A DNA stretch of 64,000 nucleotides from the NCBI RefSeq assembly GCF_019090165.1, contig NZ_JAHRIB010000177.1:1-64000 (forward strand). Direction: 5' to 3'. Numbering within the stretch: position 1 is the first letter of the stretch; each line of letters begins with the position of its first letter. Under the pieces are notes generated by a model. It was not told the origin of the DNA, did no database searches, and saw only the letters and a program-made list of their open reading frames with translations. Made by a program: the position numbers and the translations under genes. The stretch is from Streptomyces sp. BV286 (GTDB lineage: Bacteria; Actinomycetota; Actinomycetes; Streptomycetales; Streptomycetaceae). Below, one piece after another: positions 33,312 through 42,688 of this stretch.

Positions 33312-35402
33312 ATGGTAGAGATCGGCGCAGACGGCCGTACGTGGCTTCTTTCGGGACCCACGAGCAGCTACGGCCTGCGGCTCGGTGACGAGGACGAGCT
33401 GCTTCATCTGCACTGGGGCCCGCGGATCGGGCTCGCCGACGCGGAGGCGCTCGCCGCGGGCCCCGGACCGGAGTACTGGCCCTTCGAGGCCACCCTCGAC
33501 GGCCATGAGGAGTACCCGGTCGAGGGCGGCCCCCGTTTCGTCCGGCCCGCGCTCTCCGTGCGTACGCAGGACCGGCGCGGCACCGAGTGGCGGTTCGAGG
33601 GGCACGAGACCGGCGGGGTCGAGGGCGACGAGCTGCGGCTGCGGTTCTCCGACTGCGGACTCGGCATCACGCTGCACTACCGGATGCGTGCCGGGACCGA
33701 CGTCGTCGAGCGGTGGGTGACCCTCGCCAACGAGGGACCCGCGCTGGAGGTGCTGCGCGCCGACTCCGCCACCTGGACGCTCCCGCAGCAGGACGGGTGG
33801 CGGCTGTCCCAGCTGCACGGCCGGTGGGCGGCCGAGTCCCGGCTGGTGCGCTCCGAGCTCACCTACGGCGAGAAGGTCATCGGCAGCCGGCGGGGGCACA
33901 CCGGGCATCAGCACCTGCCGTGGGTCGCGCTGGACGCGGACGGCACGGCGACCGAGGAGCTGGGCGAGGTCTACGGATGCGCGCTCGCCTGGTCGGGGAC
34001 GTGGCGGATCGCGGTGGCCCAGCTGCCGGACGCGCGCGTGCAGATCACCGGCGGGGCCGGATACGACGACTCCGGCCTGCTGCGGCTGGAGCCGGGGGAG
34101 AGCTTCGTCACGCCGGTCTTCGCGGGGCTGTGGAGCGACGGCGGCTTCGGCGGGGCGAGCCGCGCCTGGCATGCCTACCAGCGGGCCCATGTGATCCCGG
34201 ACGCGGACCAGGACCGGCCGGTGCTCTACAACTCCTGGGAGGCCACCGAGTTCGACATCTCCGAGGAGCAGCAGGGGGCCCTCGCGCGGCGGGCCGCCGC
34301 GATGGGGGTCGAGCTGTTCGTGGTCGACGACGGCTGGTTCGGGACGCGCACCAGCGACCGGGCCGGGCTCGGCGACTGGACGCCCAACCCGGACCGCTTC
34401 CCGGCCGGCCTCAAGCCCCTCGCCGACGAGGTGCACGCGCTCGGGATGCGCTTCGGGATCTGGGTCGAGCCGGAGATGGTCAACCCGGACAGTGAGCTGT
34501 ACCGCGCGCACCCGGACTGGGTGCAGTTCCACCCGGGACGAAAGAGGACGGAACTGCGCAATCAGCTCGTCCTGAACCTCGCCCGCGAGGATGTCCAGGA
34601 GTACCTGTGGGAGCAGCTCGACACGTTGCTGTCCAGCGCCCCGATCGAGTACGTGAAGTGGGACTTCAACCGCTGCTTCACCGATGCCGGATGGCCCGGC
34701 GAGGCGTACCCGCAGCGCCTCTGGGTGGATCATGTGCACGCCCTCTACGGCCTGTTGGACCGGTTGCGGGCGGCCCATCCGGGGGTGGCCTTCGAGTCCT
34801 GCTCGGGCGGCGGCGGCCGGATCGACCTCGGGATCATGGCGCGTACGGACCAGGTGTGGACCTCGGACAACACGGACCCCCTCGACCGGCTGGCCATCCA
34901 GCACGGCTTCAGCCAGGTGCATCCCGCGCGGGCCATGGCCGCCTGGGTCACCGACAGTCCGAACACGCAGCTCAACGGTCGTGTCAGCTCGTTGCGCTTC
35001 CGGTTCGTGAGCGCGATGGCCGGGGTGCTCGGGGTCGGTGGCGACCTCACGCGGTGGAGCGACGACGAGCTGGCCGAGGCGCGGGGCTGGGTGGAGCTCT
35101 ACAAGGAGATCCGGCCCGTCGTGCAGGGCGGTGACCTGCACCGGCTGCGGGCGCCGCAGGGCGGCATGAGTGCGGTCCAGTACGTCCGTGACGGCGAGAC
35201 CGTCGTCCTCGCGTGGCTCCAGGCGCAGCACTACGGCGAGCCCGTCCCGCCGGTGCGCCTGCGGGGCCTCGACCCGGCGGCTTCGTACGAATGCCTCGAA
35301 ACGGGCGAAGTCCACCGAGGTGCGGTGCTGTTGCATCACGGGTTGCGGACGGGGCTGCGTGGTGACCTTGATGCGGCAGTTATCCGGCTGCGTCGCAAGT
35401 GA
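33312..35402 (+). CDS. Alpha-galactosidase, glycoside hydrolase family 36
   Basis: This is a 696-residue GH36 enzyme: N-terminal beta-supersandwich to about residue 300, then the catalytic barrel. The nucleophile Asp lies near residue 451 in YVKWDFNR, and the general acid Asp near 519 in VWTSDNTDPLDR. The substrate-binding segments FVVDDGWFGTR and FESCSGGGGRIDLG are present. No signal peptide is seen, so it should act in the cytoplasm on imported alpha-galactosides such as melibiose or raffinose. ATG 33312 has GAGGG 5 nt upstream. No transporter gene is nearby. Confidence 0.94.
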   Translation: MVEIGADGRTWLLSGPTSSYGLRLGDEDELLHLHWGPRIGLADAEALAAGPGPEYWPFEATLDGHEEYPVEGGPRFVRPALSVRTQDRRGTEWRFEGHETGGVEGDELRLRFSDCGLGITLHYRMRAGTDVVERWVTLANEGPALEVLRADSATWTLPQQDGWRLSQLHGRWAAESRLVRSELTYGEKVIGSRRGHTGHQHLPWVALDADGTATEELGEVYGCALAWSGTWRIAVAQLPDARVQITGGAGYDDSGLLRLEPGESFVTPVFAGLWSDGGFGGASRAWHAYQRAHVIPDADQDRPVLYNSWEATEFDISEEQQGALARRAAAMGVELFVVDDGWFGTRTSDRAGLGDWTPNPDRFPAGLKPLADEVHALGMRFGIWVEPEMVNPDSELYRAHPDWVQFHPGRKRTELRNQLVLNLAREDVQEYLWEQLDTLLSSAPIEYVKWDFNRCFTDAGWPGEAYPQRLWVDHVHALYGLLDRLRAAHPGVAFESCSGGGGRIDLGIMARTDQVWTSDNTDPLDRLAIQHGFSQVHPARAMAAWVTDSPNTQLNGRVSSLRFRFVSAMAGVLGVGGDLTRWSDDELAEARGWVELYKEIRPVVQGGDLHRLRAPQGGMSAVQYVRDGETVVLAWLQAQHYGEPVPPVRLRGLDPAASYECLETGEVHRGAVLLHHGLRTGLRGDLDAAVIRLRRK

Positions 35403-35418
35403 CTGTTGTGTCCGCATT

Positions 35419-35456
35419 GGAGCCTTAGTTCCAACTCGCTCTGGAATAAAGGCTCC
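35419..35456 (+). terminator. Terminator of the alpha-galactosidase gene
   Basis: GGAGCCTT pairs with AAGGCTCC, and an inner TTCCA/TGGAA pair extends the structure. It starts 17 nt after the stop. Confidence 0.7.
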
Positions 35457-35680
35457 TGGAGCGGTTCCCCGTGAGCAGCGTCATATTCGTGACGTTCCGC
35501 TGTCGCCATGTTCACGCAATGCACGTGTGCTTTCAGGGGTTTAACGGACGGGTGAGGTCCCGTACTGACTCAGGGTGACCGTCATTTCGGGCACGGATCA
35601 AGAGAACGGGGCACACAGGAAACCCCCAAGGTTGTTTCCGCGTCTTCATGTCGCTTACGTTCACCTCCAATCCGGACGGA

Positions 35681-35850
35681 CGCCCAATCCTGCCACCGCC
35701 CGGAATCCGCTCACTCACCCGTACATGGCAGGAGCGGGGGACCCACAGGTACAACGCCTGTTCCGGTCTCCGGAACGGCTAGGGGTTAAGTCGTGCGCAA
35801 GCACGGCCGGGCATCTCCAGCTCGCACCCGACAGCTCACCTCGCAGGCGC
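35681..35850 (+). ncRNA. ydaO/yuaA-type c-di-AMP riboswitch
   Basis: The stretch contains the near-invariant blocks of this class: GAATCCGCTCACTCACCCGT, then ACATGGCAGGAGCGGGGGAC, then GGAACGGCTAGGGGTTAAG, GCCGGGCATCTCCAGCTC and CACCCGACAGCTCACCTCGC. CGCC at 35681-35684 can pair with GGCG at 35846-35849 to close P1. The ribosome site GGAGAGG of the M23 peptidase gene begins 2 nt later and its ATG is at 35867. In Streptomyces this riboswitch sits before cell-wall hydrolase genes and switches them off when c-di-AMP is high. The 224 nt between the upstream terminator and the aptamer hold no gene and must contain the promoter. Confidence 0.93.
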
Positions 35851-35866
35851 CGGAGAGGAATTCGCC

Positions 35867-36784
35867 ATGCCCGCGAAGGGTAAGCACCGCCGTCCCAAGT
35901 CCCAGCGTTTCTCCCGCTCCATCGCCGCCGCCGGCACCGGGGGCGCCGCACTCGCCATCCCGCTGTTCGGAGCCGCCGGAGCGCACGCCGCGACCCCGCA
36001 GTCCGCCGCCGAGTCCGTCTCGAGCGCCTCGGACATCGCAAGCAAGGCCGCGGATTCCGCGCCGGCCGCCGACCGGAAGGCCGAGACCAAGAAGGTCGCG
36101 ACCAAGACGTACGCCGTGCGTGCGGGCGACTCCCTTTCGAAGATCGCCGACACGCAGGACGTCGGCGGCGGCTGGAAGAAGCTGTACGAGGACAACCGCA
36201 AGGCGATAGGCGGCGACCCGGCGCTCATCCACCCGGGCCTGAAGCTCACGCTCGGCGGGAAGGCCGCGGCCGCCACCCCCAGCGCGGACGCACCCGCCTC
36301 CAAGACCAAGACCACCCAGTCCGCCGCCAAGAAGCAGGCGGCGCCCAAGGCGGCGGCACCCAAGGCGGCCACCACCTCCGGCTTCGCGATGCCGGTCGCG
36401 GGCGCCACGGTCGGTACCCCGTACAAGATGTCGGGCAGCATGTGGTCCAGCGGCTACCACACCGGTGTCGACTTCGTGGTTCCCACCGGCACCTCGCTCA
36501 AGGCCGTCGGCGCGGGCACGGTCGTCTCCGCCGGATGGGGCGGCGCGTACGGCAACCAGGTCGTCCTCAGGCTCGACGACGGCCGCTACGCCCAGTACGC
36601 CCACCTGTCCTCCCTCTCCGTCTCGGCCGGGCAGACCGTGACCGGGGGCCAGCAGGTCGGCCTCTCCGGCGCGACGGGCAACGTGACCGGCCCGCACCTG
36701 CACTTCGAGATCCGCACCACCCCGGACTACGGCTCGGACGTGGACCCGCTGGCGTACCTGCGCGCCAAGGGCGTCTCGGTCTGA
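35867..36784 (+). CDS. Secreted LysM and M23 peptidoglycan endopeptidase, 305 aa
   Basis: A long basic signal peptide (about 1-42, ending near GAAGAHAAT) is followed by a LysM module (YAVRAGDSLSKIADTQDV, about 80-130) that binds glycan strands. After an Ala/Lys-rich linker comes a lysostaphin-type M23 domain with its zinc ligands in GYHTGVDFVVP and GPHLHFEIR. It would cut peptide cross-links of the wall, in growth, spore germination or resuscitation. Expression is set by the c-di-AMP riboswitch directly upstream, a link typical of streptomycete wall hydrolases. Confidence 0.95.
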   Translation: MPAKGKHRRPKSQRFSRSIAAAGTGGAALAIPLFGAAGAHAATPQSAAESVSSASDIASKAADSAPAADRKAETKKVATKTYAVRAGDSLSKIADTQDVGGGWKKLYEDNRKAIGGDPALIHPGLKLTLGGKAAAATPSADAPASKTKTTQSAAKKQAAPKAAAPKAATTSGFAMPVAGATVGTPYKMSGSMWSSGYHTGVDFVVPTGTSLKAVGAGTVVSAGWGGAYGNQVVLRLDDGRYAQYAHLSSLSVSAGQTVTGGQQVGLSGATGNVTGPHLHFEIRTTPDYGSDVDPLAYLRAKGVSV

Positions 36785-36828
36785 CGCCCGGCCCGCCTCC
36801 GCGGGCCCGTACCGCCCGGCTCGTCTCC

Positions 36829-36865
36829 GAAGGCCGGACCCTGTGATCCCCGGGGTCCGGCCTTC
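36829..36865 (+). terminator. Terminator of the M23 peptidase gene
   Basis: A 13-bp perfect stem (GAAGGCCGGACCC with its complement) with an 11-nt loop lies 44 nt downstream of the stop. Confidence 0.8.
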
Positions 36866-37001
36866 GGTGTGCCCGGCTTCCGGGGTCGGCTTGTTGCGGT
36901 CCTGTGGCGTGGCCGAGCGACCTCTCGACAAGGGCGTACCGGTGCGGACACAGTGATCTCCGCAAACGCTTTCTGCGACCGCGACGCCCGAAGGAGCCGC
37001 C

Positions 37002-37721
37002 ATGACGACCACCCGCAGAGCGTTCGGGGCCCTGGCCGCGGGCGCCGGGCTCGCGGCGCTCGCCCCCGGAGGGCCGGCGAGTGCGTCGTCCCGCCACCGC
37101 CCGGGCCGGCTCATCGCCCGCGACGACTTCCGGCACGGTCTCTCCCAGTGGGCGACCGAGCTCCAGGACGGCGGCACGGTCACCGCCGCGCGGGGCGTCC
37201 TGAACATCGACGTGCCGAGCGGTGCGACGGTCTGGTTCAGGCGCGCTCTGCGAGGGCCGTACGTCATCGGGTACACCGCCACGGCGATCTCCGCGGGCGG
37301 GGCCAACGACCGGGTCTCGGACCTCAACAACTTCTGGAACGCCACCGACGCACGCTCACCCGACGACCTCTTCGCCACGCCCCGGGGCGGCGCGCTCGCC
37401 GAGTACGACCACCTCAGGACGTACTACGCCGGGTACGGCGCGAACGGCAACACCACGACCAGGCTGCGTCGCTACGTGGGCGAGGCGGGCGTACGGCCGC
37501 TGATCCTCGACTACACGGAACCCCTGCTCACGGCGAACCGGCCCAACAGGGTCCGGATCGTCTCGGACGGCTCGACGGTCCAGTGGTGGAACAACGGGCG
37601 GCTCGTCTTCGACCACGACGACCCGGAGCCGTACACGCGAGGGCACTTCGCCTTCCGGACCGTGTGGAGTCACTTCGCGATCACGGACTTCCGGGTCAGC
37701 GAGCTGCGGCAACACCCCTGA
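37002..37721 (+). CDS. Tat-exported DUF6250-type protein, 239 aa
   Basis: The N-terminus TTTRRAFGALAAGAGLAALA is a twin-arginine signal. The rest is a beta-rich domain (LIARDDFRHGLSQWATELQD ... VQWWNNGRLVFDHDDPEPYT) of the concanavalin-like type that I recall as DUF6250. Such domains accompany plant or pectic polysaccharide-degrading enzymes, so glycan binding or cleavage outside the cell is likely but unproven. The gene is monocistronic. The AAGGAG ribosome site lies 6 nt before ATG 37002. Confidence 0.8.
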   Translation: MTTTRRAFGALAAGAGLAALAPGGPASASSRHRPGRLIARDDFRHGLSQWATELQDGGTVTAARGVLNIDVPSGATVWFRRALRGPYVIGYTATAISAGGANDRVSDLNNFWNATDARSPDDLFATPRGGALAEYDHLRTYYAGYGANGNTTTRLRRYVGEAGVRPLILDYTEPLLTANRPNRVRIVSDGSTVQWWNNGRLVFDHDDPEPYTRGHFAFRTVWSHFAITDFRVSELRQHP

Positions 37722-37834
37722 TCCGTCCCCGTATTCCGGGATTGACCAACACTTGACGAGTGGCCTATCTCACCGCCCGTCAACCCTTTCCTACGGTCGC
37801 GTAGCTCACACGCGAAGGTGAATCATGGGCCGAT

Positions 37835-38653
37835 GTGGCAGACGATTCGAAGAATGACAACAGATCAGTGATCGGGTCGTACGTGGCGGTGGGGGACAGC
37901 TTCACCGAGGGCGTCGGCGACCCCGGCCCGGACGGCTCCTTCGTGGGCTGGGCCGACCGGTTCGCGGTACTTCTCGCGGACCGGCGGCCCGAGGGCGAGT
38001 TCGACTACACCAACCTCGCGGTCCGCGGGAAACTGCTCGACCAGATCGTCGAGCACCAGCTGCGGCGGGCCAAGGAGCTCGCGCCGGACATGGTCTCCTT
38101 CTGTGCGGGAGGCAACGACATCATCCGGCCCGGCACCGACCCCGACGAGGTCGCGGAGCGCTTCGAACGCGCTGTCGCGGACCTCACGTCGGCCGTCGGC
38201 ACGGTCCTCGTGACGACCGGCTTCGACACCCGTGACGTACCCGTACTCAGGCACATGCGCGGCAAGATCGCCACGTACAACCTCCATATCCGGGCCATCG
38301 CCGACCGGTACGGCTGTCCCGTGCTCGACCTGTGGTCCCTCAGGACCATCCAGGACCGGCGGGCCTGGGACGGCGACCGGCTCCACCTGTCGCCCGAGGG
38401 GCACACCAGGGTCGCCCTGCGCGCCGGTCAGGTCCTCGGCCTGGAGGTGCCCGCGGACCCGGACCAGCCGTGGCCGACGCTGCCGCCGCGCGGCACGCTG
38501 GAGATGCGGCGGGACAACATCCAGTGGGCACGCGAGTACCTCGTGCCGTGGATCGGCCGGCGGCTGCGCGGGGAGTCCTCCGGCGACCATGTGGTGGCGA
38601 AGGGAAGTCTGTCGCCGGGCGACATCAAGTTGTGGATCGAAGCGGTCGCCTGA
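37835..38653 (+). CDS. SGNH/GDSL-family hydrolase, 272 aa
   Basis: The four SGNH blocks are visible: VAVGDSFTEGVGD (Ser of GDS), the NLAVRGK glycine/asparagine segment, CAGGNDIIRPGT, and DRLHLSPEGH with the catalytic Asp/His. There is no signal peptide, so the enzyme acts inside the cell on an unknown ester or carbohydrate acyl group. GTG 37835 is the most likely start, with GAAGGTG somewhat far upstream. The gene is monocistronic and is followed by a hairpin at 38713-38734. Confidence 0.92.
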   Translation: MADDSKNDNRSVIGSYVAVGDSFTEGVGDPGPDGSFVGWADRFAVLLADRRPEGEFDYTNLAVRGKLLDQIVEHQLRRAKELAPDMVSFCAGGNDIIRPGTDPDEVAERFERAVADLTSAVGTVLVTTGFDTRDVPVLRHMRGKIATYNLHIRAIADRYGCPVLDLWSLRTIQDRRAWDGDRLHLSPEGHTRVALRAGQVLGLEVPADPDQPWPTLPPRGTLEMRRDNIQWAREYLVPWIGRRLRGESSGDHVVAKGSLSPGDIKLWIEAVA

Positions 38654-38712
38654 AGGCCCGGAGGGCTGTGGGAACGGCGAGCACGGCGAGGGCTGCGCGG
38701 CCTCAGGGGTCG

Positions 38713-38734
38713 GGGAGCCCTTCGGCGGGCTCCC
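38713..38734 (+). terminator. Hairpin downstream of the SGNH hydrolase gene
   Basis: GGGAGCCC pairs with GGGCTCCC across TTCGGC, a stable UUCG-like loop. It is the only clear feature in the 280 nt between 38654 and 38933. Confidence 0.65.
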
Positions 38735-38933
38735 GGACACGGCAGAACGGGGCGGGGGCGAACCGGACACGACGGGTCGGCGGGTCGATGGGTCGGTGGC
38801 TCGCAGGTCCGAGGGTGCCCCGGGCCTCCCGGTCGATGGTGCGGGGCGGCCCCGGCCGCCCCTCGCCCTCCCGCGCGCCGACCGCCTTTTGCGCGGGGTC
38901 TGTCGTCCGCCCGCGCGCCCGCGTTACGTCGTC

Positions 38934-39554
38934 TCAGGCGCCCGGTGTCGTCAACGCCGCGCGCTCCAGGCCCAGTTCGCGGGCCAGTGCCTCGTCCACC
39001 CACTGCTGGGTCCGGGTACGGGAGACCGCGCCCGAGTACGCCGTCATCTGGACGGCGAGCCCGTCCAGCAGGGCGGTGAGGCGCAGCGCCGTGCCCGTCG
39101 GGTCCGGGCAGTGGAACTCGCCCGCCGCCACGCCCTCCGCGATCACCTCGGCGAGCGCGGCCTTCCACTGCCGGTCCAGATCACGGGTGACGTCCCGCAG
39201 GGCGGGCTCGCGCAGCGCCACCGCCCAGCCCTCGATCCACAGGCGCCACCCCTTGGCCTGCCCGGTCGGCGCGTACCAGCGGACGGCGGCCCGCAGCCGC
39301 CGCAGCGCCGTCGTCCGGCGCCCGAGCAGCTTGCGCAGATGGGCGAGGTCGTCCTCGGCCGCGTACGTGAACGCGGCGGCGACCAGCTTCTCCTTCGTCG
39401 AGAAGTGATAGAGCACCAGCGCGTTGCTCACCCCGAGCGCGGTCGCCACGTCGGCGATCCGCACCGCGGACACACCGCGTGCCTCGATCTGCTGGATGGC
39501 GGCCCGCAGTAACTCCTCACGCCGCGCCGCCACGCTCAACCGGACTCTTGCCAC
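38934..39554 (-). CDS. TetR/AcrR-family transcriptional regulator, 206 aa
   Basis: The N-terminal helix-turn-helix is IEARGVSAVRIADVATALGV followed by SNALVLYHFSTKEKLV, the classic TetR pattern. The C-terminal all-helical domain binds an unknown ligand. It lies 68 nt downstream of the dehydrogenase gene at 39623-40813 on the same strand and could be co-transcribed with it. No obvious operator repeat is visible between the two genes. Confidence 0.93.
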   Translation of the reverse strand: MARVRLSVAARREELLRAAIQQIEARGVSAVRIADVATALGVSNALVLYHFSTKEKLVAAAFTYAAEDDLAHLRKLLGRRTTALRRLRAAVRWYAPTGQAKGWRLWIEGWAVALREPALRDVTRDLDRQWKAALAEVIAEGVAAGEFHCPDPTGTALRLTALLDGLAVQMTAYSGAVSRTRTQQWVDEALARELGLERAALTTPGA

Positions 39555-39622
39555 CGGGCAACCCTATTGCGTGGCCGGGGGCCGCGCCGTCGGAGGGTCG
39601 GATACCGGCCGCGTCCGGACCG

Positions 39623-40813
39623 TCACCGGTACCAGCCGAACCGCTCGGCGATCACCGGGAGCCGGTCCGCGACGATCGCGTGCGCGGCCGCCCGCGGTGT
39701 CGTCCCGTCGGCCTCCGCGCGGGCGAGGGTCCGGTCGATCAGAGCACGCATCGAACGCCGTGTGTACGCGAACGCCTCGTCCGCGTCGGCCCCGATGTCA
39801 CCGAAGAGCGTCCACCACCACCAGGCGTTGGTCCCGGAGTTGACCACGACGTCCGGCAGCACGGTGACCCCCCGCGCGGCGAGCAGTTCCTCCGCCTCGG
39901 GCAGGACGGGCATGTTGGCCGCCTCGACGATCCAACGCGCCGTGATCCGGCTCTGGTTGGCCGCGTCGACGCAGTACGAGACCGCCGCCGGCACCAGCAC
40001 GTCGGCCTCCGCCGACAGCCAGGCCTCGCCGGGCAGTTCACGGTCGGCGGGACGCAGGGCCGAGCGGTCGACGGTGCCGTACGTGTCACGGGCGGCGAGC
40101 AGCGCGTCCACGTCCAGCCCGTCGGGGTTGGCGATCGTGCCCTTCACGTCGGCGACCGCCACGACGCTCAGTCCCGCGCGCGCAAGGAACCGTGCCGTGG
40201 CCCCGCCCATCGTGCCGAACCCCTGCACGGCGACCCGCGTCCCCGCGTACGGGACCCCGGCCCGGTCCAGCGCCGCGAGCGCCGACTCGGCCACGCCGCA
40301 GCCGCCGACCAGCTCGTCCAGCCCGATGCCGTCCAGCTCGACCGCGAACGCGTCCGCCAGCCTCCGCCGGGCCGCGTCCTCGTCGTCGAGCAGCGGATAC
40401 ACGGCCTGGACGGACGACACGAGTCCCGCCTCCACGGCGGCCCGGTCGACCAGGTCCTGGGTCAGGCCGAGGTCCTCCCCGGTGGTCCAGTGATTCTCGA
40501 TGTAGGGGCGCATGGCCCGCAGATAGCGCACGAGCAGCCCGTACGCCTCCGGGTCCTGCGGGTCGCAGTCGATCCCGCCCTTGGCGCCGCCCAGCGGGAC
40601 ATAGCGTCCGTCGGGGTTGTAGTGCAGGGCCTCCTTCATGGTCATTCCCCGGGCCAGCGCCGCGACCTCCTCCAGCGTGCATCCCGCCCGCATGCGCAGA
40701 CCGCCGCTGGAGACACCGCGCACCAGCCGGTCCACGACCAGGTGACCCTGTCGGCCGGTGACGTGGTCGGTCCAGGTGAGCGACATCAGGGGAACGCTGT
40801 CCGGGGCGGTCAC
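39623..40813 (-). CDS. Glu/Leu/Phe/Val-type amino-acid dehydrogenase, 396 aa
   Basis: This NAD(P)-dependent dehydrogenase has the catalytic lysine segments GMTMKEALHYNPDG and PLGGAKGGIDCDPQD and the Rossmann motif VQGFGTMGGATARFLARAG. The pattern GGAKGGI is that of glutamate-dehydrogenase-like enzymes rather than the shorter valine dehydrogenase of Streptomyces. It would deaminate an amino acid to the 2-oxo acid plus ammonia. Substrate is uncertain. ATG 40813 is the start, 287 nt from the divergent MBL-fold gene. Confidence 0.9.
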   Translation of the reverse strand: MTAPDSVPLMSLTWTDHVTGRQGHLVVDRLVRGVSSGGLRMRAGCTLEEVAALARGMTMKEALHYNPDGRYVPLGGAKGGIDCDPQDPEAYGLLVRYLRAMRPYIENHWTTGEDLGLTQDLVDRAAVEAGLVSSVQAVYPLLDDEDAARRRLADAFAVELDGIGLDELVGGCGVAESALAALDRAGVPYAGTRVAVQGFGTMGGATARFLARAGLSVVAVADVKGTIANPDGLDVDALLAARDTYGTVDRSALRPADRELPGEAWLSAEADVLVPAAVSYCVDAANQSRITARWIVEAANMPVLPEAEELLAARGVTVLPDVVVNSGTNAWWWWTLFGDIGADADEAFAYTRRSMRALIDRTLARAEADGTTPRAAAHAIVADRLPVIAERFGWYR

Positions 40814-41100
40814 GGGTCTCCTCGGGAACAGGAAGGGGCGTCGGAGCGTTTGACCGACGTGGAACCGGGCGCACCAGTGTCCCGGTGCCGGCCCGGCAAC
40901 TCGCTACTGAATGATCGGTCAGTATCGAAAGCGCCGGGCGCCTCTGTCAACGCGCTGCACGGCTCGTCGGCGCGGGTGACGTCGTCCGCGGATGTCTTTT
41001 GCCGTGCCCGGCGCGGACACCGCACCGTCGCCCGCCCGACCCGGCGCTGTCGGAGACGGCGACCATAATGGAAATCCAGACCGATCCACCTGGAGGTGCC

Positions 41101-42315
41101 GTGACCGGCTCCCGTTCCCTGAGCTCCGGGCTCCGTGCTCTGCGCCCTGCCGCGTTCGGCGCGGATCCGAGTGGTGAGCGCATGGAGCGCATCCGCAGAT
41201 CGCCGAACTTCGCGGACGGTGTCTTCCGCAATCCCGAGGGCGCTCCCCGTCCGGACGGCGCCATGCTCGAGTTCGCGAAGGCCTTCTTCCGTAAGGAGGA
41301 GCGCGTCCGCCGGGCCCCGGCCGGAGTCGTGCCGGTGCACGCCACGACTCTCGCCGACCTCGCCCGGCCCCCGGCCGACGGACTGCGGCTGACGTGGATG
41401 GGCCACTCCAGCGTGCTCGCCGAGATCGACGGGCACCGGGTGCTCTTCGACCCCGTCTGGGGCGAGAGGTGCTCCCCCTTCGCGTTCGCCGGGCCCAAGC
41501 GGCTGCATCCCGCGCCCCTGCCGCTGGCGGCGCTCGGCCCGGTCGACGTGGTGGTCATCTCCCACGACCACTACGACCACCTCGACCTGCCCACGATCAA
41601 GGCCCTGGCCGGCACGGACACGGTGTTCGCGGTGCCCCTGGGCGTCGGCGCCCACCTGGAGCACTGGGGCGTCCCGGCGGACCGGCTGCGCGAGCTGGAC
41701 TGGAACGAGACGACGAAGGTCGGCGGAATCTCCCTGACCGCCACACCGGCCCGCCACTTCTGCGGCCGCGGCCTGCGCAACACGCAGCACACCCTCTGGG
41801 CCTCCTGGGTGGTCGCGGGCGACCAGCACCGGATCTACCACAGCGGCGACACCGGATACTTCACCGGCTTCAAGGACATCGGTGCCGAGTACGGTCCCTT
41901 CGACGCCACGATGATCCAGATCGGCGCGTACAGCGAATTCTGGCCCGACATCCACATGACGCCCGAGGAGGGCATGCGTGCCCACCTCGACCTGCAGGGC
42001 GGACGGCCCACCGGTGTGATGCTGCCGATCCACTGGGCCACGTTCAATCTGGCGACGCACCCCTGGGCCGAGCCGGGCGAGGGTACGGTCGCCGCCGCGC
42101 GGGCGGTCGGTGCCCGGGTCGCGCTGCCCCGCCCCGGTGAACCCTTCGAACCCACGGCCGAAAGCGTCCCGTCCGAGCCCTGGTGGCGAGGTGTCGCCCT
42201 GCCTCCCCTCGACGGCTGGCCCGCCGTGGAGGGGGCGGTGCACGACACGCCGCGTGACAAGGCGCCGGACAGGGCGGACGACTCCGGAGACCCGGAATCC
42301 GTCCCCACCGGGTGA
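41101..42315 (+). CDS. MBL-fold metallo-hydrolase (NAPE-PLD-like), 404 aa
   Basis: The metal motif VVISHDHYDHLDLP, the later Asp in YHSGDTGYFTGF and the terminal His in MLPIHWATFNLATHPW are those of zinc phosphodiesterases of the NAPE-PLD/UlaG-like group. The preceding LTWMGHSSVLAEIDGHRVLF gives the beta-lactamase fold start. The N-terminal 80 residues contain FGADPSGERMERIRRSPNF and FVNP-like FRNPEGAP, also typical. GTG 41101 was chosen because GGAGG lies 4 nt upstream; ATG 41068 is an alternative. The substrate is unknown. A very strong terminator follows. Confidence 0.9.
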   Translation: MTGSRSLSSGLRALRPAAFGADPSGERMERIRRSPNFADGVFRNPEGAPRPDGAMLEFAKAFFRKEERVRRAPAGVVPVHATTLADLARPPADGLRLTWMGHSSVLAEIDGHRVLFDPVWGERCSPFAFAGPKRLHPAPLPLAALGPVDVVVISHDHYDHLDLPTIKALAGTDTVFAVPLGVGAHLEHWGVPADRLRELDWNETTKVGGISLTATPARHFCGRGLRNTQHTLWASWVVAGDQHRIYHSGDTGYFTGFKDIGAEYGPFDATMIQIGAYSEFWPDIHMTPEEGMRAHLDLQGGRPTGVMLPIHWATFNLATHPWAEPGEGTVAAARAVGARVALPRPGEPFEPTAESVPSEPWWRGVALPPLDGWPAVEGAVHDTPRDKAPDRADDSGDPESVPTG

Positions 42316-42335
42316 CATGGATGTGTGCGAAGGCG

Positions 42336-42384
42336 ATCGGCGAGGGCCGAGGAGCGACTTGCTCCTCGGCCCTCGCCGATTTTT
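42336..42384 (+). terminator. Strong intrinsic terminator
   Basis: A perfect 20-bp stem (ATCGGCGAGGGCCGAGGAGC with its complement) closes a 5-nt loop. It runs straight into a TTTTT tract, the most classical rho-independent terminator in the window. Confidence 0.95.
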
Positions 42385-42688
42385 GCTGACCGCTTCTGAC
42401 CAGGTCTGATCGGATCGAGGGGCCAGGGGGGCGTGCGTACGAGGGGCTTATCGGTCTGTCGTACGAACGCTCATACCAGAGCGGGACGTCGGCCGTCGGA
42501 CTTTGTCAACTGCCCACCGCACCTGATGCGGTGGCGACTACTGTGAGTGTCCGCTGAGCGACAGAGGGCCGATTTCTTCGGCTCTCTCGACCGGCGCGAG
42601 CGACGGCGCATGCCCCAGTCGGCGCATGCCCCGGTCGCAGACCCGGGGGAGCCCCCACAAGCCCCGACACACCAGTACGAGGACGTCG
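42385..42688. other. 304-nt region upstream of the conservon
   Basis: It contains no gene that I can support. A small dyad CCGCACCTGATGCGG and TTGTCA at 42503-42508 are visible, but no -10 element at proper spacing. The region must hold the conservon promoter. Confidence 0.5.

Noticed and set aside
33144..35417. Extension of the tyrosine phosphatase frame by 758 codons across the alpha-galactosidase gene
   Set aside because: GTG 33143 has a proper ribosome site, and the extension is antisense to a well-supported GH36 gene.
42503..42544. TTGTCA and TACTGT as a conservon promoter
   Set aside because: The spacing is about 30 nt, too long for a sigma-70-type promoter.
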